Source: Gammaproteobacteria bacterium
GTDB taxonomy: Bacteria > Pseudomonadota > Gammaproteobacteria > Steroidobacterales > Woeseiaceae
Reading direction: 5' to 3'
Assembly: GCA_029884165.1 (NCBI GenBank)
Contig: JAOUIH010000010.1
Span: forward strand, 1 to 64,000
DNA length: 64,000 nt
Program-made: the position numbers and the translations under genes
The notes under the pieces: generated by a model
Told to the model about the DNA's origin: nothing
The model's input: the letters and a program-made list of their open reading frames with translations, nothing else
The model's database searches: none
Part shown: in pieces, positions 21,252-30,081 of the stretch
How positions within the stretch are numbered: position 1 is the stretch's first letter
Layout of the letters: every line of letters begins with the position of its first letter

Positions 21252-22643
21252 ATGACGCAGGACAAGCATGCGAATCGCTGCTCCCCGGACGTGCGGCCCG
21301 GGCGGCTCGATGCGGCGACAATCGAGAAGAACTTCGGCGACATCCGTCCGCCGCTGTCGCCGGCCGCGGCCCTGGTCGAGGCCGACCGTTGCTATTTTTG
21401 CCATGACGCGCCGTGTACAAATGCCTGCCCGACCGGTATCGACGTTCCGGCCTTCATCCAGAAGATCCGCAGTCATAACCTGCCGGGGTCTGCGCACACG
21501 ATTTTGCGTGAAAACATACTCGGCGGCATGTGTGCTCGCGTCTGTCCGACCGAAGTCCTGTGCGAAGAGGCCTGCGTGCGCAATGGCAGCGAAGGCGGAC
21601 CGGTCCGTATCGGCCTGCTGCAGCGTTACGCGACCGACCCGGTGTACGAACAGGGGCTCCCGGTGTTCGAACGCGCGCCCGAGACAGGCAAGCGCGTCGC
21701 CGTGGTCGGCGGCGGACCGGCCGGCCTGTCCGCTGCGCACCGTCTCGCCATGCTCGGCCATGCGGTCGAAATGTTCTGCCGCGACGCGAAGCTCGGCGGT
21801 CTGAACGAGTACGGGATCGCCGCCTACAAGACCGTCAACGATTTCGCCCAGCGAGAGGTCGACTTCATACTCGGCATAGGCGGCATCGATGTGCGGACCG
21901 GGATGTCGCTCGGCCAGGACGTTTCGCTGGCGGAGCTGCAGCAGCGCTTCGACGCGGTGCTTCTCGCCGTAGGGCTCGGGGATACCAACGAGCTGGGTGT
22001 GCCGGGTGAGGACCTCGACGGGGTGCAGAACGCGGTCGATTACATCGCCCAGCTGCGCCAGGCCGGCGACAAATCGGAGCTTCCCGTGGGACGGCGCGTG
22101 GTCGTCATCGGTGGCGGCATGACCGCTATCGATATTGCCGTGCAAAACCGTCGCCTCGGCGCCGAACGAGTCGACATCGTGTATCGCCGCGGCCCGGACC
22201 AGATGAGCGCCAGCGGCCACGAACAGGAACTCGCGAAATCGGAAGGCATTGTCCTGCATCACTGGGCGAGGCCCGTTGCCTTTCGAGGCGATAACTGGTT
22301 GCGCGAAGTCGAGTTCGAGCGCACCCGTCAGGAAGCCGACGGCAGACTTTCGGGCACCGGTGAGACCTGGACGCTCGATGCTGACGTCGTCTTCCGGGCC
22401 GTGGGCCAGACGCTGTCCGACGACGACGGCACCAGTGCCGGCAGCATGCTGCGGGCCGGCGGCAAGATACGGGTCGATGCGCGGCGCCGGACGTCGATTC
22501 CGGGCGTCTGGGCGGCCGGCGACTGCGTCGCCGGTCACGACGACCTGACGGTCACCGCAGTCCAGGACGGCAAACTCGCCGCTATCGACATCGACCGGTG
22601 GCTGCGCGCGAACGAGGAGGATGCGGACCCATGGCAGACCTGA
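21252..22643 (+). CDS. preT: NAD-dependent dihydropyrimidine dehydrogenase subunit PreT
   Basis: A 463-residue flavin and iron-sulfur subunit related to the glutamate synthase small chain. The N-terminal cysteine clusters (CYFCHDAPCTNACP, GGMCARVCPTEVLCEEAC) bind 4Fe-4S centres. VAVVGGGPAGLSAA binds FAD and VVVIGGGMTAIDIA binds NAD(P). It passes electrons between NADH and PreA for uracil/thymine reduction or its reverse. Its last 13 bases overlap preA, as usual for the preTA pair. Confidence 0.95.
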   Translation: MTQDKHANRCSPDVRPGRLDAATIEKNFGDIRPPLSPAAALVEADRCYFCHDAPCTNACPTGIDVPAFIQKIRSHNLPGSAHTILRENILGGMCARVCPTEVLCEEACVRNGSEGGPVRIGLLQRYATDPVYEQGLPVFERAPETGKRVAVVGGGPAGLSAAHRLAMLGHAVEMFCRDAKLGGLNEYGIAAYKTVNDFAQREVDFILGIGGIDVRTGMSLGQDVSLAELQQRFDAVLLAVGLGDTNELGVPGEDLDGVQNAVDYIAQLRQAGDKSELPVGRRVVVIGGGMTAIDIAVQNRRLGAERVDIVYRRGPDQMSASGHEQELAKSEGIVLHHWARPVAFRGDNWLREVEFERTRQEADGRLSGTGETWTLDADVVFRAVGQTLSDDDGTSAGSMLRAGGKIRVDARRRTSIPGVWAAGDCVAGHDDLTVTAVQDGKLAAIDIDRWLRANEEDADPWQT

Positions 22644-23935
22644 GCAGCAATTTCCTCGGCATTCGTTCGCCCAACCCGTTCTGGCTGGCGTCAGCCCCGC
22701 CCACCGATAAGGCCTACAACGTCAACCGCGCATTCGAGGCCGGCTGGGGCGGCGCGGTCTGGAAGACGCTGGGCGAGGATCCGCCGATCGTCAACGTCAG
22801 CGGGCCCCGCTACGGCGCAATACACAGCAACGAGCGCCGCGTCATTGGCTTCAACAATATCGAGCTGATTACGGACCGGCCGCTGGCCCTCAATCTCGAG
22901 GAGCTGCGGCAGGTCAAGAAGGACTGGCCGGACCGGGCCCTGCTCGCATCCGTGATGCTGCCGATGAACGAGCAGGCCTGGGCGACCTGTATCCCGATGA
23001 TCGAGGACACCGGCATCGACGGTTTCGAGTTGAACTTCGGCTGCCCGCACGGCATGTCCGAGCGCGGCATGGGAGCGGCCGTCGGCCAGGTGCCCGACTA
23101 CATCCGCATGGCGACAGAGTGGGCGAAGAAATTCGCGCGCGTGCCTGTGATCGTGAAGCTCACGCCGAACGTGGCGAACATCCTGCCGCCGGCGATAGCC
23201 GCCGCCGCGGGCGGCGCCGATGCCGTCTCGCTGATCAATACGATCAATTCGATCATGCGCGTAGATTACGACACGTTGACGATGTACCCCGCGACGGACG
23301 GCCTGGGCTCGCACGGCGGCTACTGTGGCCCGGCCGTTAAGCCGATTGCGCTGCACATGGTGGCAGAGATCGCGCGGCATCCCGAGACCCGCGGTCTCCC
23401 GATCTCCGGGATCGGCGGCATCACGGACTGGCGCGACGCGGTCGACTTCCTGGCGCTCGGCGCGTCGAACCTCCAGGTGTGCACCGCCGCGATGGTCTAC
23501 GGCTTTCGCATCATCGACGACCTGACGGACGGCCTCGCCCGCTTTCTCGATGCCAAAGGCATGACGAGCATCAGCGAGCTCGTCGGCCGCGCCGTACCGA
23601 GTGTCACCGACTGGAAGTTCCTGAACCTGAATTACGTCGAAAAGGCCCATATCGACCAGGAGCTGTGCATCAAGTGCGGGCGCTGCCATATCGTCTGCGA
23701 GGACGCGTCACACCAGGCAATCACCGACATGGTCGACGGCAAACGTCGCTTCGAGGTAATCGACGCCGAGTGCGTTGGCTGCAACCTGTGCACCAGCGTC
23801 TGCCCGGTCGAAGGCTGTATCAGCATGCGGCCGCTGCGCGAGGGCGAAGACCCTCGAACCGGGCGGCCGGTTACGGCCGAGAAATTGAACTGGACCGCGC
23901 ATCCGAACAACCCGATGCGCAAGCAAACGGACTGA
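22631..23935 (+). CDS. preA: NAD-dependent dihydropyrimidine dehydrogenase subunit PreA
   Basis: The 434-residue catalytic subunit with an FMN-binding TIM barrel (NPFWLASAPPTDKAYN, ELNFGCPHGM, VKLTPNV, GIGGITDW, LGASNLQVCTA) and two C-terminal ferredoxin-type 4Fe-4S sites (CIKCGRCHIVCED, CVGCNLCTSVCP). It reduces uracil or thymine to the dihydro form with PreT. I start it at ATG 22631, matching the family N-terminus MADLSSNFLGI; it overlaps preT by 13 bases. Confidence 0.96.
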   Translation: MADLSSNFLGIRSPNPFWLASAPPTDKAYNVNRAFEAGWGGAVWKTLGEDPPIVNVSGPRYGAIHSNERRVIGFNNIELITDRPLALNLEELRQVKKDWPDRALLASVMLPMNEQAWATCIPMIEDTGIDGFELNFGCPHGMSERGMGAAVGQVPDYIRMATEWAKKFARVPVIVKLTPNVANILPPAIAAAAGGADAVSLINTINSIMRVDYDTLTMYPATDGLGSHGGYCGPAVKPIALHMVAEIARHPETRGLPISGIGGITDWRDAVDFLALGASNLQVCTAAMVYGFRIIDDLTDGLARFLDAKGMTSISELVGRAVPSVTDWKFLNLNYVEKAHIDQELCIKCGRCHIVCEDASHQAITDMVDGKRRFEVIDAECVGCNLCTSVCPVEGCISMRPLREGEDPRTGRPVTAEKLNWTAHPNNPMRKQTD

Positions 23936-23937
23936 TT

Positions 23938-24381
23938 GTGAAAACCACGCAGATAGACGAACTCTTCGCAGCTGCGCGCAAGGTGCAGCAGAGCGCGCAC
24001 GCGCGCTACTCAAATTATTTCGTAGGGGCCGCGTTGATCGACGACGAGGGCCGGCTGCACGTCGGCTGCAACGTCGAGAACGCCTCCTACCCCGAGGGTT
24101 CCTGCGCAGAAGCCAACGCGATCGGCGCGATGGTCGCTGCGGGCGGGCGGCGGATCGTCGCGATCGCCATCGTCGGTGCGCCCGGCGTCACGGGCGATCG
24201 CGGGGTGCGTTTTGCGGGGGGCGCCGGGCGCGTTTCCGCCTGCACGCCCTGCGGCGGCTGCCGACAGCGCATCCGGGAATTCGCGGACGACGCGACCCGG
24301 ATCCTGCTCGTCGACGATGACGGTGGCGTTCGCAAGTACCGCATCGAGGACCTGCTGCCCGAGGGCTTCTACGTCGAATAA
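23938..24381 (+). CDS. cdd: Cytidine deaminase
   Basis: Converts (deoxy)cytidine to (deoxy)uridine, feeding uracil release. The 147-residue homotetramer-type enzyme has the zinc site in GSCAEANA (Cys56, Glu58) and CTPCGGCRQ (Cys105, Cys108), and the substrate loop CNVENASYPEG. I choose GTG 23938, two bases after the preA stop; no upstream in-frame ATG lies outside preA. It closes the plus-strand pyrimidine operon, and its last 13 bases overlap tail-to-tail with the nucleoside hydrolase gene. Confidence 0.93.
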   Translation: MKTTQIDELFAAARKVQQSAHARYSNYFVGAALIDDEGRLHVGCNVENASYPEGSCAEANAIGAMVAAGGRRIVAIAIVGAPGVTGDRGVRFAGGAGRVSACTPCGGCRQRIREFADDATRILLVDDDGGVRKYRIEDLLPEGFYVE

Positions 24382-25316
24382 CGGCCGATGCGCTCGACGA
24401 GCAGGTCGTAGAATCCATCCGCATCCACCGCGTGCACCCAGGTCGCGTTCGGCCTGCGGCCGGTGACTCCCCAGAAATCCACCGCCGTGTGCCCCATCGT
24501 GAGCGGGGAGGCAGTCTCGACGACGACATTGCAGTCGTGGCCGTCAAAGAGTTCCGGACAGAGCAACCAGGCGACCGTGCAGGGATCGTGCAACGGCGCA
24601 CCCTCGTAGCCGTATTTCTTCGAGTCGTGCCGATTGAAAAAGCCGAGCATGCCTGCCGTTGCCAGAGCAGCCGGATTGGCCAGTGCAGCAATACGGGCGA
24701 CCCGTTCGCGGGTAGCTATCACCTGGTGCGTCACGTCGAGCCCCATGACGACCAGGGGCCGTCCGCATTCGAAAACGACCTGTGCAGCGTGCGGGTCGAC
24801 CAGAATGTTGAACTCCGCCGATGGCGAAAAGTTGCCGCCCTCCCGCATCGCGCCGCCCATCAGCACGATGCGCCTGACTTTCGCCAGAATCGACGGGTCC
24901 TTGACGATCGCCATCGCGATGTTGGTCAGCGGCCCGGTGGGCACCAGGGTGATCGACGCATCGTCGGCCGCCAGCAGCGTATCGACGATGAAATCGACGG
25001 CATGCCGCTGTTGCAGCGGCTGCTTCGGCGTGCCGACCTCGATGCCGTCGATGCCGGTGCCGCCGTGCACCTTCTCCGCGGTCAACAGCGGCCGGACCAT
25101 GGGCCGTGGGCAGCCCGCGTAGACGCGCATGTCACCACGATCCGCGACATCGCAAATGAGCCGCGCATTACGTTGCGTGAATTCCAGCGGGACGTTCCCG
25201 GCGACCGTTGTGATTCCGAGGATTTCGAGCTCCGCGGGCGAGGACATGGCCAGCAGCAGGTTGATCGCGTCGTCCTGGCCGGGATCGCAGTCGATGATGA
25301 TCTTCTCGGCGCCCAT
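24369..25316 (-). CDS. Inosine/uridine-preferring nucleoside hydrolase
   Basis: Cleaves the N-glycosidic bond of ribonucleosides. The 315-residue protein has the calcium-binding IIIDCDPGQDDAINLL (Asp9, Asp11, Asp15, Asp16), VPTGPLTNIAMA, VLMGGAM, EFNILVDPHAA and HDPCTVAWLL, all diagnostic. ATG 25316 is used; a GTG nine bases upstream is an alternative. It lies 21 bp behind nupC on the same strand and is the last gene of the PhyH-deoA-nupC operon. Confidence 0.94.
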   Translation of the reverse strand: MGAEKIIIDCDPGQDDAINLLLAMSSPAELEILGITTVAGNVPLEFTQRNARLICDVADRGDMRVYAGCPRPMVRPLLTAEKVHGGTGIDGIEVGTPKQPLQQRHAVDFIVDTLLAADDASITLVPTGPLTNIAMAIVKDPSILAKVRRIVLMGGAMREGGNFSPSAEFNILVDPHAAQVVFECGRPLVVMGLDVTHQVIATRERVARIAALANPAALATAGMLGFFNRHDSKKYGYEGAPLHDPCTVAWLLCPELFDGHDCNVVVETASPLTMGHTAVDFWGVTGRRPNATWVHAVDADGFYDLLVERIGRYST

Positions 25317-25337
25317 GCGCGGCACGATCAGCTTGCG

Positions 25338-26567
25338 CTACAGGCCCAGCAGCAGCCCGGCGAGTGCCGCGCTCATCAGGTTCGACAGCGAGCCGGCCGC
25401 CACCGCCCGGATGCCGAAGCGCGCAATCAGGTCTTTCTTCTCGGGCACCAGGCTGCCGAGCCCGCCGAGCAGTATCGCGATCGACGAGAGGTTCGCGAAT
25501 CCGCACAGCGAAAACGTGACGATCGCCACCGTGCGCTCGCTCATGCCCGCGAGGTACTCGTTCAGGTGACTGTAGGCCACGAACTCGTTGAGGATCAGCT
25601 TCTCGCCGAACAGCGCGCCGGCCGCCTGCGCCTCGTGCCACGGGATCGAGAGCAGGTACATGATCGGCGCGAAGAACCAGCCGAGAATGCCCTGCAGGGT
25701 CAGCGGCCCAACGCCGGGTATCCATCCGGTCAGCCATCCGACCAGGCCGTTGAACAGCGCAATGAGAGCAACGAACGCAACGAGCATCGCGCCGATGTTC
25801 ACGGCCAGCCTCACGCCGTCGCTGGCGCCGACAGCGGCTGCAAGGATGACGTTTTCGTGCGGGGTTTTGGCCATCTTCAGGTGCGCATCGTCTTCCGCCG
25901 CGGACTCGAGATCTTCGTCCGGCATGATGATCTTGGCCATCAGCAAGCCCCCGGGGGCAGCCATGAAGCTGGCCGCGAGCAGGTAACGGAGTTCGGCTCC
26001 CATCTGGGCGTAGGCCAGCAACACCGTGCCTGCGACCGAAGCGAGCCCGGATACCATGATCGCGAACATCTGCGGTTCCGTCAGCTTCGACAGGTAGGGC
26101 CGCACCACGAGCGGCGCCTCGGTCTGGCCGATAAAGATGTTGGCTGCTGCGTTCATCGATTCGACCGCCCGCGTCCCGATGATCCAGCGCAGCCCGCCGC
26201 CGATAAAGCGCACGAACAGCTGCATGATCCGCAGGTGATAGAGGACGGACATCAACGCCGAGAAGAACACGATGATCGGCAGCACGTTGATCGCGAAACT
26301 GCCGACAGCACTCTCGGTGGCCAGGCCGCCGAACACGAATTCGATGCCGGCACGCGAATACTGCATGATGTTCATGACGCCGGCGCTGAGCTTCTCGATG
26401 CCTGCTTTGCCGGCATCCGAGTAGATGACTATCGCCGCAACGACCGACTGCAGGGCGAATGCCGCGCCGACTATTCGAAGATTGATCGCCTTGCGATTGC
26501 CCGACAAGAGCACAGCGATTCCCAGGATCACGACAATCCCGGCGAGCCCCACCAGTGTTTGCGCCAT
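25338..26567 (-). CDS. nupC: NupC-type concentrative nucleoside transporter
   Basis: A 409-residue inner-membrane Na+ or H+/nucleoside symporter of the CNT family. Recognisable are the N-terminal hydrophobic helices, GQTEAPLVVRPYL (substrate-binding loop), VSGLASVAGTVLLAYA, KLILNEFVAY and CGFANLSSIAILLGG. ATG 26567 follows GGGGGGA, and the first helix starts at once. It is placed between deoA and the nucleoside hydrolase, its substrate-consuming partners. Confidence 0.94.
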   Translation of the reverse strand: MAQTLVGLAGIVVILGIAVLLSGNRKAINLRIVGAAFALQSVVAAIVIYSDAGKAGIEKLSAGVMNIMQYSRAGIEFVFGGLATESAVGSFAINVLPIIVFFSALMSVLYHLRIMQLFVRFIGGGLRWIIGTRAVESMNAAANIFIGQTEAPLVVRPYLSKLTEPQMFAIMVSGLASVAGTVLLAYAQMGAELRYLLAASFMAAPGGLLMAKIIMPDEDLESAAEDDAHLKMAKTPHENVILAAAVGASDGVRLAVNIGAMLVAFVALIALFNGLVGWLTGWIPGVGPLTLQGILGWFFAPIMYLLSIPWHEAQAAGALFGEKLILNEFVAYSHLNEYLAGMSERTVAIVTFSLCGFANLSSIAILLGGLGSLVPEKKDLIARFGIRAVAAGSLSNLMSAALAGLLLGL

Positions 26568-26676
26568 CAGTCCCCCCGAGCTGCGCTTGTGTCTTGTTGT
26601 TAGCGGCGCCGTCGGCCAACCTTCGCCGGTCCCGGCCAAGCGCCAAGAATACCGGGAACCGGCCCCGAAAGCCCGT

Positions 26677-27996
26677 TCAGGGCGTCAGCGTCTTGAGCAC
26701 GATCGGCCGATCCGCTGGTGCATCGGCCCCTGTCGTGTACGCCTCGCGCAGCATGCGCGCGGCAATATCGGCGGCAGCCTCGGTCGCCGCATGTACGACC
26801 GCGAGCGGCCGGCCCGGGCCGACCCGGCTGCCGACGGCAGCGACGTCAACGAAGCCGACCGACAGATCCAGCTGGTCATCAACCATGCGTCGACCACCGC
26901 CCAGTTCGATGATCGCGTTGCCGAAATGGCGCCCATCGACGCTCACGACGTAGCCGCCCGTTTCCGGGTACACCGCCTGGACGACGGGCGCGGCCCGGAG
27001 GTGACTGTCGGCGTTCTCGACAAAATCCGCCGGACCGCCGAGCGCCGCGACCATGCGGCCGAATACCTCCGCGGGCCGCCCGGATTCCAGCACCTCGTCC
27101 GCGCGCTCGCGGGCCGCCGCACGATCGGTTTCCAGCTCGCCGACCAGCAGCATTTCGGCGACGAGGCCCTGGGTCACCTCGAGCAGCCGCGGCTCACGCC
27201 GCTTGCCGACCAGGAAGTCGACGGACTCCCTGACCTCGACCGCGTTGCCGGCGGTCAGCCCCAGATTCTCGTTCATGTCGGTCAACAGGGCGTGCGTGCG
27301 CAGCCCGGAAGCATCGGCCGTCCCGATGATGCTGCGGGCCAGGGCCTCGGCCTGCTCCTGTGTGGCCATGAAGGCGCCCGACCCGAATTTGACGTCCATG
27401 ACGAGGCCCTGCAGACCGGCGGCCATCTTCTTCGACAGGATCGAGGCCGTGATCAGCGGGATCGACTCGACCGTCCCGGTCACGTCGCGGATCGAGTAAA
27501 GCCTGCGGTCGGCCGGCGCGAGATCGCTGGTCTGGCCAATGATCGCGCAGCCGACCTCGCGCACGACTTTTCGGAACAGGTCGGGGTCCGGAAACGGGTT
27601 GTAGCCCGGGATGCTGCCGATCTTGTCCAGGGTGCCGCCGCCGTGCCCCAGGCCGCGCCCGGAGATCATCGGCACGTAGAGACCACAGGCGGCCGCGATC
27701 GGCGCCAGCAGGAAGCTCACCTTGTCGCCGATGCCGCCGGTCGAGTGCTTGTCGACGACAGGCCCGGCGAGGCCCTGCTCCGACCAGTCGAGCACCAGGC
27801 CGGACGCCGCCATCAGCCGCGTCAGTGCGCCGGCCTCGGCGAAGCTCATCGAGTTGAGGAAGATCGCCATTGCGAGCGCCGACACCTGCTCGGCCGGCAG
27901 GCTGCCGTTCGCCAGGCCACGCACGAAGAACTCGATCTCCTGTTCGGACAGCTCGCCGCCGTCGCGTTTCTTGCGGATGACGTCTACGAAAAGCAT
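26677..27996 (-). CDS. deoA: Thymidine phosphorylase
   Basis: Splits thymidine or deoxyuridine with phosphate into base and deoxyribose-1-phosphate. The 439-residue enzyme carries the family signature SGRGLGHGGGTLDKI, the phosphate-binding DKHSTGGIGDKVSF and LVMDVKFGSGAFM. The freed base can enter the PreTA pathway encoded on the other strand, and the sugar phosphate goes to DeoB. It starts 20 bp after the PhyH gene and ends 109 bp before nupC. Confidence 0.96.
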   Translation of the reverse strand: MLFVDVIRKKRDGGELSEQEIEFFVRGLANGSLPAEQVSALAMAIFLNSMSFAEAGALTRLMAASGLVLDWSEQGLAGPVVDKHSTGGIGDKVSFLLAPIAAACGLYVPMISGRGLGHGGGTLDKIGSIPGYNPFPDPDLFRKVVREVGCAIIGQTSDLAPADRRLYSIRDVTGTVESIPLITASILSKKMAAGLQGLVMDVKFGSGAFMATQEQAEALARSIIGTADASGLRTHALLTDMNENLGLTAGNAVEVRESVDFLVGKRREPRLLEVTQGLVAEMLLVGELETDRAAARERADEVLESGRPAEVFGRMVAALGGPADFVENADSHLRAAPVVQAVYPETGGYVVSVDGRHFGNAIIELGGGRRMVDDQLDLSVGFVDVAAVGSRVGPGRPLAVVHAATEAAADIAARMLREAYTTGADAPADRPIVLKTLTP

Positions 27997-28016
27997 CTAT
28001 GTGCCAGCAGAGGCCC

Positions 28017-28964
28017 TCAGGCCGCCTCGACGAAACCGCGCAAGGGCAGATCGGGGCTGCGCTGCAACCAGTTCGCGGCCGGGTAATGACAGCGGCGGTC
28101 GATGACGTGCAGCGTGTACGCATGCCGCGAGCGATCGGAGCGGTTCGGCCCGCTCATGTGTGGTGCGCGTCCGTCGAAGACGACCAGCGTTCCCTTCTTC
28201 GCCTCCGCCGGCACTTTGAGATGCTCCGGCCAGGGCGACGTGTCGACAACCTCGGTCTTGAGTTTGAATTCGCCGACACGGTAGTTGCGCTGCTTCAGCG
28301 GCCCCCGATGCTGGCCTGGAATGAAGTACATGCAACCGTTCTCGACCGTGGCGTCCTCGAGCGCAAACCAGAAACCGAGGCAGGACTCGGGCTCGGTGTA
28401 GATGTAGGTGGAGTCCTGGTGACAGACGACCTCGCCGCCGATCCGGGGCGGCTTGAAGATGTACATCGACTGGATGATCGCCGGGCTCGTGTTGCCGAGC
28501 CCCGATGCGATCTCGGCCAGTTCCGGGCCATGCGAGAACCGGTCGAAAACCGGGTCGAGGTCGTGCATCGCGTGGCCCATCTTGTTAAGGCAGTCTTCCT
28601 TGCGGCCGCGCAAGCGGCCAGCCGCATCGAAGGCATCGCGCTCGAGGAAGAAACGGATCTTGTCGCCGGACTCGATGAAGTAGCGGTCGTTCAGCTGCTC
28701 CTGGTCGGTAGTCGAGAAGACGCTCCGAACCTCGGCCGGGTCGAAGGCATCGACGAGTTCGAGCGCGCGCGTGCGCACCGCATCGCAGGCGGCTGCCGAC
28801 GCGAAGCCCTCGAGTATCAGCACGCCGGCTTCGTTGAACGCGGCGACCATCTCCGGTGTCAGGCGACGGCCGGCGGGCGTCGCAAACTGGGGGAGTCTGT
28901 TGTCGGGACTCAAGTCTCTGCTTCTCGATCGGCTGTCATTACAGGAACCGGGACGTTGCCGCAT
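28017..28964 (-). CDS. Phytanoyl-CoA dioxygenase (PhyH)-family Fe(II)/2-oxoglutarate oxygenase
   Basis: Closely resembles the PHYHD1-type branch: VLILEGF, SGDKIRFFLE, QSMYIFKPP, the iron-binding CHQDSTY (HxD), LEDATVENGC, FIPGQHRG and the distal His plus 2-oxoglutarate-binding Arg in PHMSGPNRSDRSRHAY. The protein hydroxylates an unknown small molecule. The start is uncertain: ATG 28964 is used, but TTG 28913 with AGAG upstream begins nearer the conserved region. It heads the deoA-nupC-nucleoside hydrolase operon, which makes a nucleoside or base a possible substrate; that is inference. Confidence 0.88.
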   Translation of the reverse strand: MRQRPGSCNDSRSRSRDLSPDNRLPQFATPAGRRLTPEMVAAFNEAGVLILEGFASAAACDAVRTRALELVDAFDPAEVRSVFSTTDQEQLNDRYFIESGDKIRFFLERDAFDAAGRLRGRKEDCLNKMGHAMHDLDPVFDRFSHGPELAEIASGLGNTSPAIIQSMYIFKPPRIGGEVVCHQDSTYIYTEPESCLGFWFALEDATVENGCMYFIPGQHRGPLKQRNYRVGEFKLKTEVVDTSPWPEHLKVPAEAKKGTLVVFDGRAPHMSGPNRSDRSRHAYTLHVIDRRCHYPAANWLQRSPDLPLRGFVEAA

Positions 28965-29029
28965 GCCCCGCGGCGCTGCCATATTAGCAATGTTCGTCGC
29001 TATCGACAGTCGCAAATGGCGCTCATCGA

Positions 29030-29944
29030 ATGACCGCACAACGATTCATAACGATCCTGGTCGTGCTGGCCGCGACCGCGTCCTGCGCGGGACCCCCACC
29101 CGAGCCGCCGCCCCGCGATGGCTCGGTCACGACCTGGATCGAATCGCGCGGCACGCAGGTTCCGGCGACCTGGATCGTGCCGGATGAAAGGCCCGCTGCC
29201 GGCAGCCCGCTGGTGGTCATGGCGCACGGGCATGGCGGTTCGCGCGACGAGGCGGGCGCATTCCGGCGCATCGCGGACGAACTGGCCGCCCGGGGCATCG
29301 CCTCGATACGGGTGGATTTCCCCGGTTGTGGCGAGAGCATCGAGCCGTTTACGGCGAATACCGTCGACAACATGCTCGCGGACCTGGCAGCGGCCCGGCG
29401 CCATGCGCTGGCCGACCCGGACATCGACGCCAGCCGCAGCGCCATCCTGGGCTACAGCATGGGGGGCCGGCTGGCGCTGTTGTCCCTCGACGCCGCGCCG
29501 GCGTGGTCGGCCGCCGCCCTGTGGGCGCCGGCGGCCGGGGACGGCCCGGACGCGATGTACGCCTTCCTCGGCGGCCGCGGCGCCTACCTCGATTACCGCG
29601 ACGAGGCGCAAGCGGCGGGCGCGGTCACCGTCCTGACGCCCTGGGGAGGCGAGCAGTCGCTGGGCGCCGGCTGGTTTCCAGGCCTCGAGGAACGTTCGCC
29701 CATGGCTCCGCTGGCGCGCTATACCGGGCCTTTGCTGGTCCTGCACGGCGAGGATGACAGCATCGTGGACCCGGCCTGGGGCGCCGGCGTGGCGGAGGCC
29801 GCCGCCCGGAGTACCGCGGTCAGCTACGAGCTGCTCCCGGGGGCCGATCACGGACTGGGATTCTATGGCGGTGATCCCGCCCTTGGCGACTATGTCATAA
29901 AAACAACAATCGACTTCCTGGTCATGCATTTACGGCCTGAATGA
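29030..29944 (+). CDS. Alpha/beta-hydrolase lipoprotein
   Basis: A 304-residue exported hydrolase. A hydrophobic N-terminus with a likely lipobox (ATASC, Cys19) precedes an alpha/beta-hydrolase core: VMAHGHGGSRDE (oxyanion loop), LGYSMGGRLA (nucleophile Ser), HGEDDSIVDP (Asp) and GADHGLG (His), a complete triad. The substrate is unknown; esterase or dienelactone-hydrolase-like activity is possible. It is divergent from the PhyH operon with a short shared upstream region. Confidence 0.85.
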   Translation: MTAQRFITILVVLAATASCAGPPPEPPPRDGSVTTWIESRGTQVPATWIVPDERPAAGSPLVVMAHGHGGSRDEAGAFRRIADELAARGIASIRVDFPGCGESIEPFTANTVDNMLADLAAARRHALADPDIDASRSAILGYSMGGRLALLSLDAAPAWSAAALWAPAAGDGPDAMYAFLGGRGAYLDYRDEAQAAGAVTVLTPWGGEQSLGAGWFPGLEERSPMAPLARYTGPLLVLHGEDDSIVDPAWGAGVAEAAARSTAVSYELLPGADHGLGFYGGDPALGDYVIKTTIDFLVMHLRPE

Positions 29945-29964
29945 AGGGCTTTTTGCCCCATCGG

Positions 29965-29985
29965 TTGTTGTACAATGCGCAACAA
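29965..29985 (+). promoter_or_regulatory. Inverted repeat overlapping a candidate -10 upstream of a TonB receptor
   Basis: TTGTTG, nine bases, CAACAA forms an inverted repeat, and the spacer begins with TACAAT (29971-29976), a good -10 match. The receptor start is about 96 bases downstream. Such an arrangement would suit an operator over a promoter, but no -35 and no cognate regulator were identified. Confidence 0.35.
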
Positions 29986-30081
29986 ACGAACCGCCGGCAG
30001 GGCCACCCCGGCCTCCGGCATGTCGCCGACAACGATCGCGAGCCAGAAGTTCCCGGCTCCACAACAAGGGATCATTCAACC

